From contig CAXXXM010000001.1 in NCBI GenBank assembly GCA_963663265.2, positions 372,001-436,000 of the forward strand: 64,000 nucleotides of DNA, given 5' to 3'. Each line of letters opens with the position of its first letter. Position 1 is the first letter of the stretch. The notes under the pieces are model-generated. The model made no database searches. It saw only the letters and a list, made by a program, of their open reading frames with translations, and was not told the origin of the DNA. The DNA comes from JAEXOD01 sp963663265. GTDB taxonomy: Bacteria; Bacteroidota; Ignavibacteria; Ignavibacteriales; Melioribacteraceae. The position numbers and the translations under genes were made by a program. This document shows positions 1 to 10,118 of this stretch, piece after piece.

Positions 1-2
1 CT

Positions 3-227
3 TCCGTTTCATCATTAGGAACTTCTAAAAATTCAAATCAAAACCCTACAAGTTCATCTTTTATGCAGCAAATTGAAGATAGATTGCGTGCAAGAGCTGG
101 AAACCCTACTTATTCAAAAGAATCTGAATCTGACGTTAAACCTGCTGTTTCGCAGAATAATCAAAGCTTGGGAAAAGGTATTTCTTTAGACGATGTTAAT
201 AAAATTATAGCGGAATTTAAATTTTAA
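3..227 (+). CDS. C-terminal end of an unrecognised protein (5' truncated by window edge)
   Basis: An open frame enters from the left edge and stops at TAA 225-227, giving about 74 residues. The visible part is rich in Ser, Asn and Gln up to about residue 55 and ends in a short helix-like stretch (ISLDDVNKIIAEFKF). No domain is recognisable. The low-complexity stretch suggests a linker followed by a C-terminal helix, perhaps a peptide that docks on a partner, but this is a guess. Gene identity needs the sequence to the left. Confidence 0.6.
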   Translation, partial: SVSSLGTSKNSNQNPTSSSFMQQIEDRLRARAGNPTYSKESESDVKPAVSQNNQSLGKGISLDDVNKIIAEFKF

Positions 228-232
228 AAAAT

Positions 233-248
233 TGTGATATAAATCACG
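233..248. promoter_or_regulatory. Candidate Crp/Fnr-family operator
   Basis: TGTGA-N6-TCACG, also readable as GTGAT-ATAA-ATCAC. It resembles the Crp/Fnr-family consensus TGTGA-N6-TCACA. It lies about 50 bp before the small membrane protein at 298. The same core GTGAT-NNAA-ATCAY recurs before cargo genes at 22181, 23232 and 58077. Confidence 0.35.
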
Positions 249-297
249 CAACTTGTTAAGATTTTTTGTAAATTTCATTTATTAATTTTGGAAAATT

Positions 298-480
298 ATG
301 TCTGATTTAGATCTAAACAAAAAATATTATAAATGGAATATTAAGTCAGGAGATTATACTCCCGAGATTGACGAAGGGTACAAAAAATATAAAAAGAATA
401 AAAATACAAAGCAATTATTTGCTTTGTTTGCTATTGTAATTTTGATTTCCTCAATTATTATCCTTTTCATTACCAATTAG
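298..480 (+). CDS. Small tail-anchored-like membrane protein, unknown function
   Basis: This 60-residue protein has a polar, Lys/Tyr-rich N-terminal half (about residues 1-38) and one hydrophobic segment at residues 41-58, ending two residues before the stop. That is the layout of a tail-anchored, single-pass inner-membrane protein with a cytoplasmic head. No family is recognised. It stands alone between an unknown gene and a sensor kinase, and a Crp/Fnr-like palindrome lies upstream at 233-248. The composition and the clean TM segment make it a likely real gene despite its size. Confidence 0.6.
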   Translation: MSDLDLNKKYYKWNIKSGDYTPEIDEGYKKYKKNKNTKQLFALFAIVILISSIIILFITN

Positions 481-587
481 AATAGAAAGCATCATTATAA
501 ATTCAAATTTTTAAAATATCTGTTTTGATTTTATTGGTATTTTTTACATGTTGCAATATTGCTATATGTTAAATAATTGTGAATTAT

Positions 588-3365
588 ATGATAAGACTTT
601 TGACATCTATTCTTCTTTTATTTCTTCCTTTTGAAATCTTTTCACAAAATAAGATTGTTAATATAATTGATAGTCTTTACGTTGTTGTGCAAAACAGTAA
701 GGGTGATGAACAGATAAATGCATATATTGAGTATATATGGGAATATCGTAATATAAATCCTTTGGTAAGTATTAAGCATGCACCAAAAATTTTTGAGCTT
801 CTAAAACAAAATCCAAACCAGCAATTTGAAGGTACTTTAAATAATGTTTTAGGAGTTATTCATACGTTTATTGGAAATTATGATGTTGCTTTATCTTATC
901 ATTTAAAGTCACTTAAAATTAGAGAAAAAGCAAATGATAAAAGGTCAATTGCCGCATCTTATAATAACTTAGCATTAGTTTATCAGGAAGCAAAAAATTA
1001 TGATAAGGCATTAGAATATTATTTTAAGTCTTTAAGCATAAAGAACGAATTGGGAAATAAAGTAGCAATTGGTTTAACTTTAAATAATATTGGTGGTATA
1101 TATCGGTTACAAAAGAATTATAATAAATCATTAGAATACCACGAAAAAGCATTTCTTCTTGTTAAGCAAATGAATAATAATGAAGTTTTATCATTAACTT
1201 ACCAAGGAATGGGGCAGGTCTACTCTGCATTGGGGAATCATGTGTTAGCAATAGAGTTTTTTCAAACCTCGTTAAAATTATTGGAAAGTATTGGGAATAT
1301 TCAAGGAACTTCAAAGATATTAAACGCTTTAGCAAATGAATATTATATGAATAACGATGTTGATAATGCAAAATATGTTTTAACAAAATCGGTTGCAATA
1401 GCTGAAAAAATGGATATGAAACCCCAGTTAGTGGATGCTTATCAATTATTAAGTCAGATTTTTGCCAAAAATAATGATTTTGTTAATGCTTATAAATATT
1501 CATTACTTTATACAAATGTTCATAATAAGCTTTTTAATTCAGAACAAAATAAGCATTTAGTTAATATTCAAATGCAATATGAAACTGAAAAGCAAGCCAA
1601 TAAAATAAAAACACTTGAATTAGAACAACAGAGATCTATAAGAAATATTTTAATTTTAGTTGTGTCTGTTTTTTTATTAACAGGTATAATAGCTTTTCAA
1701 AGATTTAGGTACGGGCTTAAGACTAATAAAAATCTTGAACTAAGAAATAAAAAGATTGAAACACTTTATAAAATAGGTGAAGCAGTTAATGGTACTAAAG
1801 ATATAAAAGAATTTTACTCAATTATACATGATACTATTAGTCAGCTAATGAATGCTAAAAATTTTTATATTGCTATTTATGATGATGAAAAACAAACAAT
1901 TGAGTATCCTTATTTTATTGATGAGTATGATACAGATTCGCATCTACAAGAATTTGAGGCTCAAAAATTTGGAAAAGGTATTACTGAATACTTGATATTG
2001 CAAAAAAAATCACTATTGCTGACAAAATCCAAAATCAATGATTTAGGAAAAGAAGGAATTATAGATCTTATAGGAACTATTCCGGAATTTTGGCTTGGAG
2101 TTCCTTTGTTTGCAGAAAACTTTAAACCTATTGGGGCAATGGTTGTTCAGACATATAGTAAAGATGTTAGTTACAATAAAAGCGAACAAGAAATTTTGGA
2201 ATTTGTTTCTAATCATCTGGCAATAGCAATCGAAAAGAAAAAGACTCAATATCTTATATACGAAAGTGAACAAAAGTTTAGAATGCTTGCAGATAATATA
2301 CCCGCCATTATTTACTTATGTAAGAACGATTCTCAATATACCATGCTATATTTGAATGAAAAGATAAAGAGTATTACCGGTTATTCACAAAGCTTATTTT
2401 TAACCGAAAAATTAAGTTTTGTCGATTTATACCACCCAGATGATGTTCAAATGATTTTTAATACAGTTGATGAAGCCATTAAGGATAAAAAGCCGTATCA
2501 CTTTGAGTTTCGTATGAAAACTAAAGATGGTAGTTATGTATGGCTTGAAGAATTTGGTGCTGCGTTGGATCAAAATCCTAATACTGAAGAAATAATGCTT
2601 GAAGGTGTAATTTTTGATATCACTCAGAGAAAGTTTGATGAAGAAAGGTTGGTTTTAGCAAAAGAGCAGGCTGAAAAATCCGATAAATTAAAATCTGAAT
2701 TTTTAGCTCAAATGTCTCATGAAATTAGAACACCGGTAAATACACTGCTCAGTTTTTCGTCTTTATTACGAGATGAACTTGAAGATTCTGTTGATGAAGA
2801 TTTGAAAGCAAGTTTTGTTTCTATGGCTAATGCAGGAAGAAGAATTATTAGAACTATCGATTTAATTCTTAACATGTCTGAAGTAACTGCCGGAATTTAT
2901 GATTATGTGTCTAAGTATTTTGACATAACTAAAGAATTGTTAGATCCCGTTAGAAACGAATATCAGTTTATTGCTGCTGAAAAGGGATTGGAGTTTTGTA
3001 TTAATATCAATACAGACAACTTATTTGTTTGGGCAGATGAATATACGGTAGGACAAATTATTAATAATTTAGTTGATAATGCAATAAAATACACTCAAAG
3101 TGGAAGTATTAATATTAATATTTACCGAACACGTGAAAATCGTTTAATAGTTGAAGTTCAAGATACCGGTATTGGTATTTCAAGTGAATATCTTCCAATG
3201 TTATTCCAAACTTTTTCACAAGAGGAACAAGGCTATACCAGAAAATTTGAGGGGAATGGTCTGGGGCTGGCTCTTGTTAAAAAGTATTGCGAATTAAATA
3301 ATGCAGATATTGAAGTTGAAAGTGAAAAAGGGGTTGGCACCACTTTTAGAATTATATTTTCGTAA
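588..3365 (+). CDS. TPR-GAF-PAS sensor histidine kinase
   Basis: A hybrid sensor kinase of about 925 residues. A signal peptide is followed by about six tetratricopeptide repeats (roughly residues 80-310, e.g. AASYNNLALVYQEAKNYDKA), presumably periplasmic. Then come a coiled coil, one membrane segment (about 352-370), a GAF domain (about 390-550), a PAS/PAC domain (about 562-685) and a HisKA domain with phospho-acceptor His in MSHEIRTPVN (about 711). The HATPase_c domain shows the N box (NNLVDNAIKYT), DTGIGIS and GNGLGLALVKK. No receiver domain follows, so a separate response regulator is expected, but none is adjacent. An in-frame GTG at 579 is an alternative start; ATG 588 places the signal peptide better. 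The input signal is unknown. Confidence 0.9.
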   Translation: MIRLLTSILLLFLPFEIFSQNKIVNIIDSLYVVVQNSKGDEQINAYIEYIWEYRNINPLVSIKHAPKIFELLKQNPNQQFEGTLNNVLGVIHTFIGNYDVALSYHLKSLKIREKANDKRSIAASYNNLALVYQEAKNYDKALEYYFKSLSIKNELGNKVAIGLTLNNIGGIYRLQKNYNKSLEYHEKAFLLVKQMNNNEVLSLTYQGMGQVYSALGNHVLAIEFFQTSLKLLESIGNIQGTSKILNALANEYYMNNDVDNAKYVLTKSVAIAEKMDMKPQLVDAYQLLSQIFAKNNDFVNAYKYSLLYTNVHNKLFNSEQNKHLVNIQMQYETEKQANKIKTLELEQQRSIRNILILVVSVFLLTGIIAFQRFRYGLKTNKNLELRNKKIETLYKIGEAVNGTKDIKEFYSIIHDTISQLMNAKNFYIAIYDDEKQTIEYPYFIDEYDTDSHLQEFEAQKFGKGITEYLILQKKSLLLTKSKINDLGKEGIIDLIGTIPEFWLGVPLFAENFKPIGAMVVQTYSKDVSYNKSEQEILEFVSNHLAIAIEKKKTQYLIYESEQKFRMLADNIPAIIYLCKNDSQYTMLYLNEKIKSITGYSQSLFLTEKLSFVDLYHPDDVQMIFNTVDEAIKDKKPYHFEFRMKTKDGSYVWLEEFGAALDQNPNTEEIMLEGVIFDITQRKFDEERLVLAKEQAEKSDKLKSEFLAQMSHEIRTPVNTLLSFSSLLRDELEDSVDEDLKASFVSMANAGRRIIRTIDLILNMSEVTAGIYDYVSKYFDITKELLDPVRNEYQFIAAEKGLEFCININTDNLFVWADEYTVGQIINNLVDNAIKYTQSGSININIYRTRENRLIVEVQDTGIGISSEYLPMLFQTFSQEEQGYTRKFEGNGLGLALVKKYCELNNADIEVESEKGVGTTFRIIFS

Positions 3366-3545
3366 AACTTTTTTCGACAAATTAGTATATGCTGTACGAC
3401 AATGTGGGCGAGTTGTATACAATTCTGGTTTTGCATCAAAAATAATTACTCAATTTAATACCATTTTTAGTGACTTTTTTTTGTTATCCTATTGGTATGA
3501 AAATTGCTTATAACACAACATGTTATTAATATATTAGGAAATATG

Positions 3546-5996
3546 ATGAAAAATATTATTCTTATGCTCTTGTTTCTTACAACAATTGCTTTTGGGCAGT
3601 CTCAAAAGTCTTCAAATTTAACAAGTAGTTCAGGAAAAATTTATGGTTATTTATTTGATGAATTGACTAACAAACCGATTGAATATGGAAATATTGCTGT
3701 TTTTTCGGCAAAAGATTCTTCTCTTATTACAGGTTCTATTAGTTCAAAAAATGGTTATTTTGAAATAGATAATATTAAACCGGGGCAATATTTTTGTAAT
3801 GCTTCGTTTATGGGTTATGAAACATTTATTGCAAAAAATGTTGTTGTTGACAAGAATAACAAGCTAATTAATTTGGGAAATATTACTTTAAAAGCTAAAT
3901 CAATAAGTCTTAACCAAGTTAATGTTACAGCAGAAAAAAATATTTATTCTTATAATATTGAAAAAAAAGTTGTTAATGTAGATAAAATGCTTACTGCAGC
4001 AGGAGGTTCAGCATTAGATATTTTGCAAAACGTTCCTTCGGTTAATGTTGATGCTGATGGTACTGTTACTTTGAGAGGAAACAGTAATTTAACTTTATTA
4101 ATTGATGGAAAGCCAAATGGAATGGCTGCTTTAAGTCCTGAAGATGCATTAGCCCAAATTCCGGCAAGTACAATAGAAAGTGTTGAAATTGTAACTAACC
4201 CTTCAGCAAAATATGACCCTTCAGGCACCGGTGGCATTATTAATATTATTCTTAAGAAAAACGTTGATACTGGTTTTAATGGTGTTCTCACTACTAATGT
4301 TGGAACAAAAGATAAATATGATGGCTCGCTTAGTTTGAATTATCGAGTTAATGGAATAAATTTATTTGCCAATATTAATGGTCGTTCCGGTTATAATGAA
4401 GATGTAAATTCTTCCGAACGTTTAAGCGATACAGGTTCACTATTAGAACAAAACCAATTGGGTACAAGCACAAGACTTGGTAAAAGCATCAATACTGGAA
4501 TAGACTATTATTTGAATGATTTTAATACTTTATCCTTGGGTTTTAGAGTAAGGAACTTTGGTGGAAATTCGGTAAGTGACCTTTATAACAATCAATATGA
4601 TAATACTTTAACTTCATTAAGTGGTTTCGATAGAAATTCTAATTCTGATAGGGATATGACTTCTTATAATTACAGTTTTGGGTATAAAAAAACTTTTGAT
4701 GAAAAATATAGAGAGTTAACCCTTGATGTTTCTTATTCAGATAATAAAATGAATGCTAATTCATTTTTTATTCAAGATAATAACATAGGTGGAGTTTTAA
4801 CTGAAAAACAAAACAAATCAATTTCTAATAACAAAAATAAGGAATGGGAAATTGAAGGTAATTACATTCATCCCATAAGTAAAACATCTAAATTAGAAGT
4901 TGGTTTTGCAAGCAATATTGAAAACCCAATAATGCACTTCAACTATTATACAAATACAGTTAATGGATTAGTTGAAGATATGTTGAAAAGAAATTATTTT
5001 GATTATGAATTACAAACACATGCTGTTTATGCTACATATACAGACCAAATCTTAGGTGTTAGTTACCAAGCAGGATTAAGAGCAGAAAAAGCCTATACAG
5101 ACGCTACAAGTGAATTAACCGGTATTTCATACAAAAACGATTATTTCAGTCTTTATCCATCTATTCACTTATCTTATCAAATAAATCAGTCTAATGAGTT
5201 GAATTTAAGTTATAGCAGAAGAGTTGATCGTCCTTCACATCGTCAATTGAATCCTTATGTTGACTATACAGATTCTTTGAATATTTCTTATGGCAATCCT
5301 TATTTAAAACCACAATATATAAACTCTGTTGAATTAAGTTATGGGCTATATATTGGAAAAGCTTCGTATACTGCAAGCGTGTTTGGAAAACAAACAAATG
5401 ATGTTATAACATCAACAAGTATTTTAGGAGATGATGGGATAACCAGAACGAGCTATGAAAATATTGCTAAAAGCTACTCTTATGGTATGGAATTTATAGC
5501 AATGCAAAATTTATTAAGTTGGTGGAAAATAAATGCAAACGTTTCGGTTTATAAATATCAATTTGAAAATAATGGTGCCGATGTTTCTACTTACGATAAT
5601 TATAGTTGGACAGCCAAACTTAATAACAACTTCAATTTAATGTGGGATGTTCAAATGCAGCTAATGCTTAACTATTCCTCACCTTCTGTTGCGGTACGTT
5701 CCGGTTGGGGTGGTTCCTCCGTTAATTCGCAGACCAAAATGGATGCAATATACTTTGCAGATATAGCATTAAAAAAAGAATTTTTAGATGGAAAGTTATC
5801 AGTATTATTTAAAGTTTCAGACCTTTTTGCTACAAGAAATTTTAGTTCAACTGTTACCGGTTATAACTTTGTTACTGAAAGCACAAGAGCTAATAATTCC
5901 CGAACTTATTATTTGGGGCTTACCTATAAATTAAACATTGGTAATATTAAAGAACGCAAAAAAGAAATGATGAATGTGGATATGGACGATTTTTAG
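3546..5996 (+). CDS. TonB-dependent receptor-like outer-membrane beta-barrel protein
   Basis: About 816 residues with a signal peptide (residues 1-17), then a carboxypeptidase-regulatory-like beta-sandwich (about 30-105) and a plug domain. The plug shows VTLRGNSNLTLLIDGKPNG and the NPSAKYDPSGTGGIINIILK signature. A long 'OMP_b-brl_3'-type barrel runs to the C-terminus. Such proteins import large substrates or metal complexes across the outer membrane using TonB/ExbBD; the substrate cannot be told from sequence. ATG 3546 was chosen because AGGAA at 3536-3540 lies just upstream and the signal peptide begins there; upstream in-frame codons add an unlikely leader. A rho-independent terminator follows. 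Confidence 0.9.
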   Translation: MKNIILMLLFLTTIAFGQSQKSSNLTSSSGKIYGYLFDELTNKPIEYGNIAVFSAKDSSLITGSISSKNGYFEIDNIKPGQYFCNASFMGYETFIAKNVVVDKNNKLINLGNITLKAKSISLNQVNVTAEKNIYSYNIEKKVVNVDKMLTAAGGSALDILQNVPSVNVDADGTVTLRGNSNLTLLIDGKPNGMAALSPEDALAQIPASTIESVEIVTNPSAKYDPSGTGGIINIILKKNVDTGFNGVLTTNVGTKDKYDGSLSLNYRVNGINLFANINGRSGYNEDVNSSERLSDTGSLLEQNQLGTSTRLGKSINTGIDYYLNDFNTLSLGFRVRNFGGNSVSDLYNNQYDNTLTSLSGFDRNSNSDRDMTSYNYSFGYKKTFDEKYRELTLDVSYSDNKMNANSFFIQDNNIGGVLTEKQNKSISNNKNKEWEIEGNYIHPISKTSKLEVGFASNIENPIMHFNYYTNTVNGLVEDMLKRNYFDYELQTHAVYATYTDQILGVSYQAGLRAEKAYTDATSELTGISYKNDYFSLYPSIHLSYQINQSNELNLSYSRRVDRPSHRQLNPYVDYTDSLNISYGNPYLKPQYINSVELSYGLYIGKASYTASVFGKQTNDVITSTSILGDDGITRTSYENIAKSYSYGMEFIAMQNLLSWWKINANVSVYKYQFENNGADVSTYDNYSWTAKLNNNFNLMWDVQMQLMLNYSSPSVAVRSGWGGSSVNSQTKMDAIYFADIALKKEFLDGKLSVLFKVSDLFATRNFSSTVTGYNFVTESTRANNSRTYYLGLTYKLNIGNIKERKKEMMNVDMDDF

Positions 5997-6023
5997 TTTA
6001 TAATATATTTGTAATTACCATTT

Positions 6024-6060
6024 ACAACTCTCTTCTGAAAAGGGGAGAGTTGTTTAGTTT
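6024..6060 (+). terminator. Rho-independent terminator after the TonB-dependent receptor
   Basis: CAACTCTC (6025-6032) pairs with GAGAGTTG (6045-6052); G-U and C-G pairs extend the stem inward. It is followed by TGTTTAGTTTT. Confidence 0.75.
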
Positions 6061-6142
6061 TAAAGCACTAAAAATATTTGTATAGTGATTTCTTTGTTAA
6101 TAAAACAAAACAATATTATGTTAATAATTTAATTGAGCTTTA

Positions 6143-7108
6143 TTAAATAGGCAATTCAACAATAAATGTAGTTCCTTCATTAGGCTCGCTTTCAACTTTA
6201 ATATTCCCTTTATGCTCTTCAATTATCTTTTTAACAATCCATAATCCTAAACCGCTTGAAGTTTCGTTTCCTGTTGGCTTTGCTGAAAGAGTAGCACCTT
6301 TTTGAAAAATATTCGTCATATCGTCTTTATTAAAGCCTTGCCCTTCATCTTTAATAATCATTCTAACAAAGCTATCATCATTTTCAAGCCGTATGTAAAC
6401 TGATGATTTTTGATTGGAAAATTTAATAGAATTGTCAATTAAGTTTTCAATTACATCTTCAATTTTATCAGGATCAAGCGTAACATCCGGAATGTTTTCA
6501 GGAATACTTAGAAAAATTCCAATATCTTTTTTTCGAGCTTTATATATATTTCGCAGGTATACTTTTTTTAATATATCTTGAATTTTTGAATCTTTTAAGA
6601 CTAAATTTAAACTTATTTCATTTTCCACTACAACCTTGCAAATTTCATTGGTTAAATGAATTATTCTTTTAGAAAGTGAAAATAATGCATTATGAATTTC
6701 TTTTTGTTCATTAAAAGAAAGTTCATAGGAGTTTAAAAGTTCAATTAGACTTTGAATAGTACTTGCCGGATTTTTTAAATCGTGGACATAAATTGCAAAA
6801 AACTCTTCTTTTTTCTTACCTATTTCTTCTAATTTCTTTTGTTTTTCATTTAAGAAAGAAATTTCTGCTTCAAGACTTTCATTAATACGTTTTAACTCAT
6901 TAGAATGTCCTTTTAGTTCTCTTAAAGAACTTAATAAATCATTAATTTGATTTTTGTAATCAGTGATTTGCAAGAGCAGTTCAGAATTAGAATTGTCACT
7001 TAATTTTTCCCGGATATTTTCCGGTAGTTCTTTAGTTCTTCTATTATATAGAATATAAACCACGGCTATAAATAAGCCAAAAGCAAACAATAAAGAAATA
7101 TATGTCAT
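6143..7108 (-). CDS. Membrane-anchored sensor histidine kinase
   Basis: 321 residues. One N-terminal membrane segment (about 2-18) is followed by a long Glu/Lys/Leu-rich coiled coil (about 40-105), a HisKA-like dimerisation segment with the H box VHDLKNPAST (His about 109) and a HATPase_c domain with ENLIDNSIKFSN, DEGQGFNKDDM and SSGLGLWIVKKI. There is no extracytoplasmic sensor domain, so the signal is probably intramembrane or passed through the coiled coil. It is monocistronic, with no response regulator alongside. The HDLKNP form of the H box is typical of Bacteroidota-type kinases. Confidence 0.88.
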   Translation of the reverse strand: MTYISLLFAFGLFIAVVYILYNRRTKELPENIREKLSDNSNSELLLQITDYKNQINDLLSSLRELKGHSNELKRINESLEAEISFLNEKQKKLEEIGKKKEEFFAIYVHDLKNPASTIQSLIELLNSYELSFNEQKEIHNALFSLSKRIIHLTNEICKVVVENEISLNLVLKDSKIQDILKKVYLRNIYKARKKDIGIFLSIPENIPDVTLDPDKIEDVIENLIDNSIKFSNQKSSVYIRLENDDSFVRMIIKDEGQGFNKDDMTNIFQKGATLSAKPTGNETSSGLGLWIVKKIIEEHKGNIKVESEPNEGTTFIVELPI

Positions 7109-7317
7109 AATTATTTTGTAAAATTAATAGAACTCAGTTAACGAATATGACTTAGAGTATTAAAGATGTTATACACTTAAATCAACTAATTTTTCATTAT
7201 TAATATACATTATTAAATGTAAAAGAACAATAAAAAGATAAAGGGATACTTTATAACTTTTATATCATTTACTTTTTTTATATTTTAAAATTTGTTTAAA
7301 AAATATATGGTAAATGT

Positions 7318-8232
7318 ATGATGTATTTTATAGGAATGGATGGTGGCGGCACAAAAACTAAATGTGTTGTAACCAATGAAAACTTCGATGTATTATATGA
7401 ATCTAAGGGAGGTCCATCAAACTTTTTGATTCAAGGTGTTGAAAAAGTTGCTGATATGGTTGTTGGGTTAATTAAAGATGCTGTGTCTGAATTAAAAATT
7501 AATTATTCGGATATACAAGGTTTTGTTATTGGAACTACGGGTGCAGGTAGAAGAACTGATGCTGAAACTTTAGAAAACGGAATAATTGAAAAATTAAAAA
7601 TTGAAGGAATTAATCTAAATAAATTACGAGTTGAAAGCGATGCACGTATAGCCCTTGAAGGAGCATTTGCTGGTAAACCCGGTTCAATCTTAATTGCCGG
7701 AACCGGTTCCATTATGTTTGGTAAAGACAAGGAAGAAACTATTCATCGTGTTGGAGGATTTGGTAGATTTATTGGAGACGAAGGGAGTGGTTACTCAATT
7801 GGCAAAAAAGGATTAATAGCTTTATCAAAATGCTTTGATGGCAGGGGGACGGAAACTTCTTTACAAAAATTGGTTGCCGATAATTTTAATATTACAGATA
7901 CTTCTGAGTTGATAACAGAAATTTACAAAAACAATTTTGATATAGCTTCAATTACTCCGTTTGTAATTCAAGCAGCTTCTGAAGGAGATGAAATTTGTAA
8001 AAGTATTCTTGAATCAGAATCGGACGAACTTGTTTTGCATGTTAAAAGTATGCATTGTAAATTACAAGAAAATGTTATGCAGTTAAGTTTAGTTGGAGGA
8101 ACAATTACAACAGACAATTTATATGCAAAGATGTTTGAATCAAAAGTTAAAGATTTGAAAAATGTAGAAATAATTTTGCCTATCTATGAACCAGCCATTG
8201 GTGCAGTTGTTATGGCAAAAAATATGAAATAG
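7318..8232 (+). CDS. BadF/BadG/BcrA/BcrD-family sugar kinase (N-acetylglucosamine kinase-like)
   Basis: 304 residues of the actin-like ATPase fold. Phosphate-1 loop GMDGGGTKTKCVV is at the N-terminus, followed by GTTGAGR, the adenosine/phosphate motif GTGSIMFG and the diagnostic GGFGRFIGDEGSGY. This matches N-acetylglucosamine/N-acetylmuramic acid kinases that trap amino sugars in the cytoplasm. The next genes, an AmpG-like permease and a NagZ-type glycosidase, strongly suggest a role in muropeptide recycling (inference from context). ATG codons at 7318 and 7321 are tandem; either could start. It is first in a three-gene operon, with 29 bp to the next gene. Confidence 0.85.
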   Translation: MMYFIGMDGGGTKTKCVVTNENFDVLYESKGGPSNFLIQGVEKVADMVVGLIKDAVSELKINYSDIQGFVIGTTGAGRRTDAETLENGIIEKLKIEGINLNKLRVESDARIALEGAFAGKPGSILIAGTGSIMFGKDKEETIHRVGGFGRFIGDEGSGYSIGKKGLIALSKCFDGRGTETSLQKLVADNFNITDTSELITEIYKNNFDIASITPFVIQAASEGDEICKSILESESDELVLHVKSMHCKLQENVMQLSLVGGTITTDNLYAKMFESKVKDLKNVEIILPIYEPAIGAVVMAKNMK

Positions 8233-8261
8233 AATATTAATTAAGTAATTAGGAAAAATAC

Positions 8262-10118
8262 ATGTCTGAAGAAAAAGTTGCTAAAACAAGAAGTCCATGG
8301 TGGTGGGTTCCTTCCTTATATTATGCAGAAGGTATTCCTTATGTTGTGGTGATGACCGTATCAGTTATAATGTATAAAAGATTAGGTCTTTCTAATACTG
8401 ATATTGCTTTATATACAAGCTGGTTATATCTCCCTTGGGTAATAAAACCTTTATGGAGTCCAATAGTTGATTTATTAAAAACAAAAAGATTTTGGATAGT
8501 TACAATGCAGTTAATTGTTGGAGCCGGATTAGCCGGAGTTGCACTAACTATTCCTACGGGTCCATTTTTTCAATACACGCTGGCATTTTTCTGGCTGCTT
8601 GCTTTCAGTTCGGCTACTCACGATATTGCCGCCGACGGGTTTTATATGTTGGGGCTTGATGAAAGTCAACAAGCTTTTTTTGTTGGCATAAGAAGTACAT
8701 TTTATCGTTTTGCTATGATTACCGGACAAGGTTTATTGATTATTTTAGCCGGATATTTTGAAGTATCAACCGGTTTACCTGCTGATGTTGTTACCGTTTC
8801 TTCTAAACCAAACACTCAAATTGTTCAAGCAATTAATATGGATTCGGTTAAAATATCACCTGTTGATGGGGAATTAAGATTGCTTGTATCGCAAACAAAC
8901 GTACAAGTGAGTACTTCAAAAATTGATGTAGCTGAATTTGATTCAATTAAAACCAAAATAATTAATCATAATACTGAATCGGGCTTTTATAAAGTCGAAA
9001 CTGCTCAAGTAAAAGCTGAAGAAAGTTCATCTGCTTGGAGTAAATACATTGTTGCCCCTCTTGAACATGTAATTCGCAAATATTTTGGAGCTGAAATAAA
9101 GGTAGTTGCTAATAAAAATTTGGTTGGTAATGTTGGAGTTATCTATTTTCACTTGTCAAAGAAACCTGAGAGTAATGAAGATATTGTTGTAAACCTAAGT
9201 AGAGTAAGTGGAGATAAAAGTATTGAATTAATTGAAGGTACGCGGTTTGTTTTTAACCAAAATAACTGGGATAAAACAGCTTATGCACTTATTCAATTAG
9301 ATCCCAAATTAACATATCAAACTGAAGCTGGTTTTGAGTTTAGTTCGGGCAATATTAGGCTTGCATGGGTTATTACCTTTAGTGTATTAGCTGTTATGTT
9401 TGTGTTGTTTTTTGCTTACCACAAATTTGCACTTCCGGTTCCTGCTTCCGATGTTCCTGCAAAAAGAGGAGAAGGAAGTGTTATGGGTGAATTTTTTAAA
9501 ACTTTTGTTTTATTCTTTAAGAAAAAACAGATTGGTTTAATTTTATTATTCCTTTTAATTTATAGATTAGGTGAATCGCAAATTGTAAAATTAGCTTCTC
9601 CATTTTTATTAGATTCTCGCGAAGCCGGCGGGCTTGGATTAACTACTGGTCATGTTGGTTTGATTTATGGAACATTTGGCATATTGGCTTTAACAATTGG
9701 TGGTTTATTAGGTGGAATTGTTGCATCTAAAAAAGGATTAAAATATTGGATACTGCCAATGGCATTAATTATGAATATTCCTCATTTGGCTTATGTTTAT
9801 TTGTCATATGCTGTTCCTGATAATTTCTTTATTATTGCTCTTTGTGTTTCAATTGAACAATTTGGTTATGGTTTTGGCTTTACTGCTTATATGCTTTATA
9901 TGATTTATGTAAGTGATGGTGAACATAAAACAGCCCACTACGCTATTACAACAGGTTTTATGGCTCTTGGTATGATGATACCTGGAATGCTAAGTGGTTG
10001 GTTACAAGAATTGATAGGATATCAACATTTCTTTTTGTGGGTGTTAATTGCTTCGGTACCTTCAATTGCAATTGTATTTTGGATTAAAGTTAATCCCGAA
10101 TTTGGAAAGAAAAAATAA
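8262..10118 (+). CDS. AmpG-like MFS permease with a large soluble insertion
   Basis: 618 residues of the major facilitator superfamily, closest in style to AmpG, which imports GlcNAc-anhydroMurNAc muropeptides. N-terminal motif SPWWWVPSLYYAEGIPYVVV and the loop KPLWSPIVDLLKTKRFW are seen, then further TM helices. Between about residues 168 and 370 there is a soluble, beta-rich insertion of about 200 residues not found in canonical AmpG (about 490 residues). TM helices then resume (LAWVITFSVLAVMFVLFF) to the end. AGGAAAA is well placed before ATG 8262. The stop overlaps the next start (TAATG), implying translational coupling to the glycosidase. Confidence 0.85.
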   Translation: MSEEKVAKTRSPWWWVPSLYYAEGIPYVVVMTVSVIMYKRLGLSNTDIALYTSWLYLPWVIKPLWSPIVDLLKTKRFWIVTMQLIVGAGLAGVALTIPTGPFFQYTLAFFWLLAFSSATHDIAADGFYMLGLDESQQAFFVGIRSTFYRFAMITGQGLLIILAGYFEVSTGLPADVVTVSSKPNTQIVQAINMDSVKISPVDGELRLLVSQTNVQVSTSKIDVAEFDSIKTKIINHNTESGFYKVETAQVKAEESSSAWSKYIVAPLEHVIRKYFGAEIKVVANKNLVGNVGVIYFHLSKKPESNEDIVVNLSRVSGDKSIELIEGTRFVFNQNNWDKTAYALIQLDPKLTYQTEAGFEFSSGNIRLAWVITFSVLAVMFVLFFAYHKFALPVPASDVPAKRGEGSVMGEFFKTFVLFFKKKQIGLILLFLLIYRLGESQIVKLASPFLLDSREAGGLGLTTGHVGLIYGTFGILALTIGGLLGGIVASKKGLKYWILPMALIMNIPHLAYVYLSYAVPDNFFIIALCVSIEQFGYGFGFTAYMLYMIYVSDGEHKTAHYAITTGFMALGMMIPGMLSGWLQELIGYQHFFLWVLIASVPSIAIVFWIKVNPEFGKKK

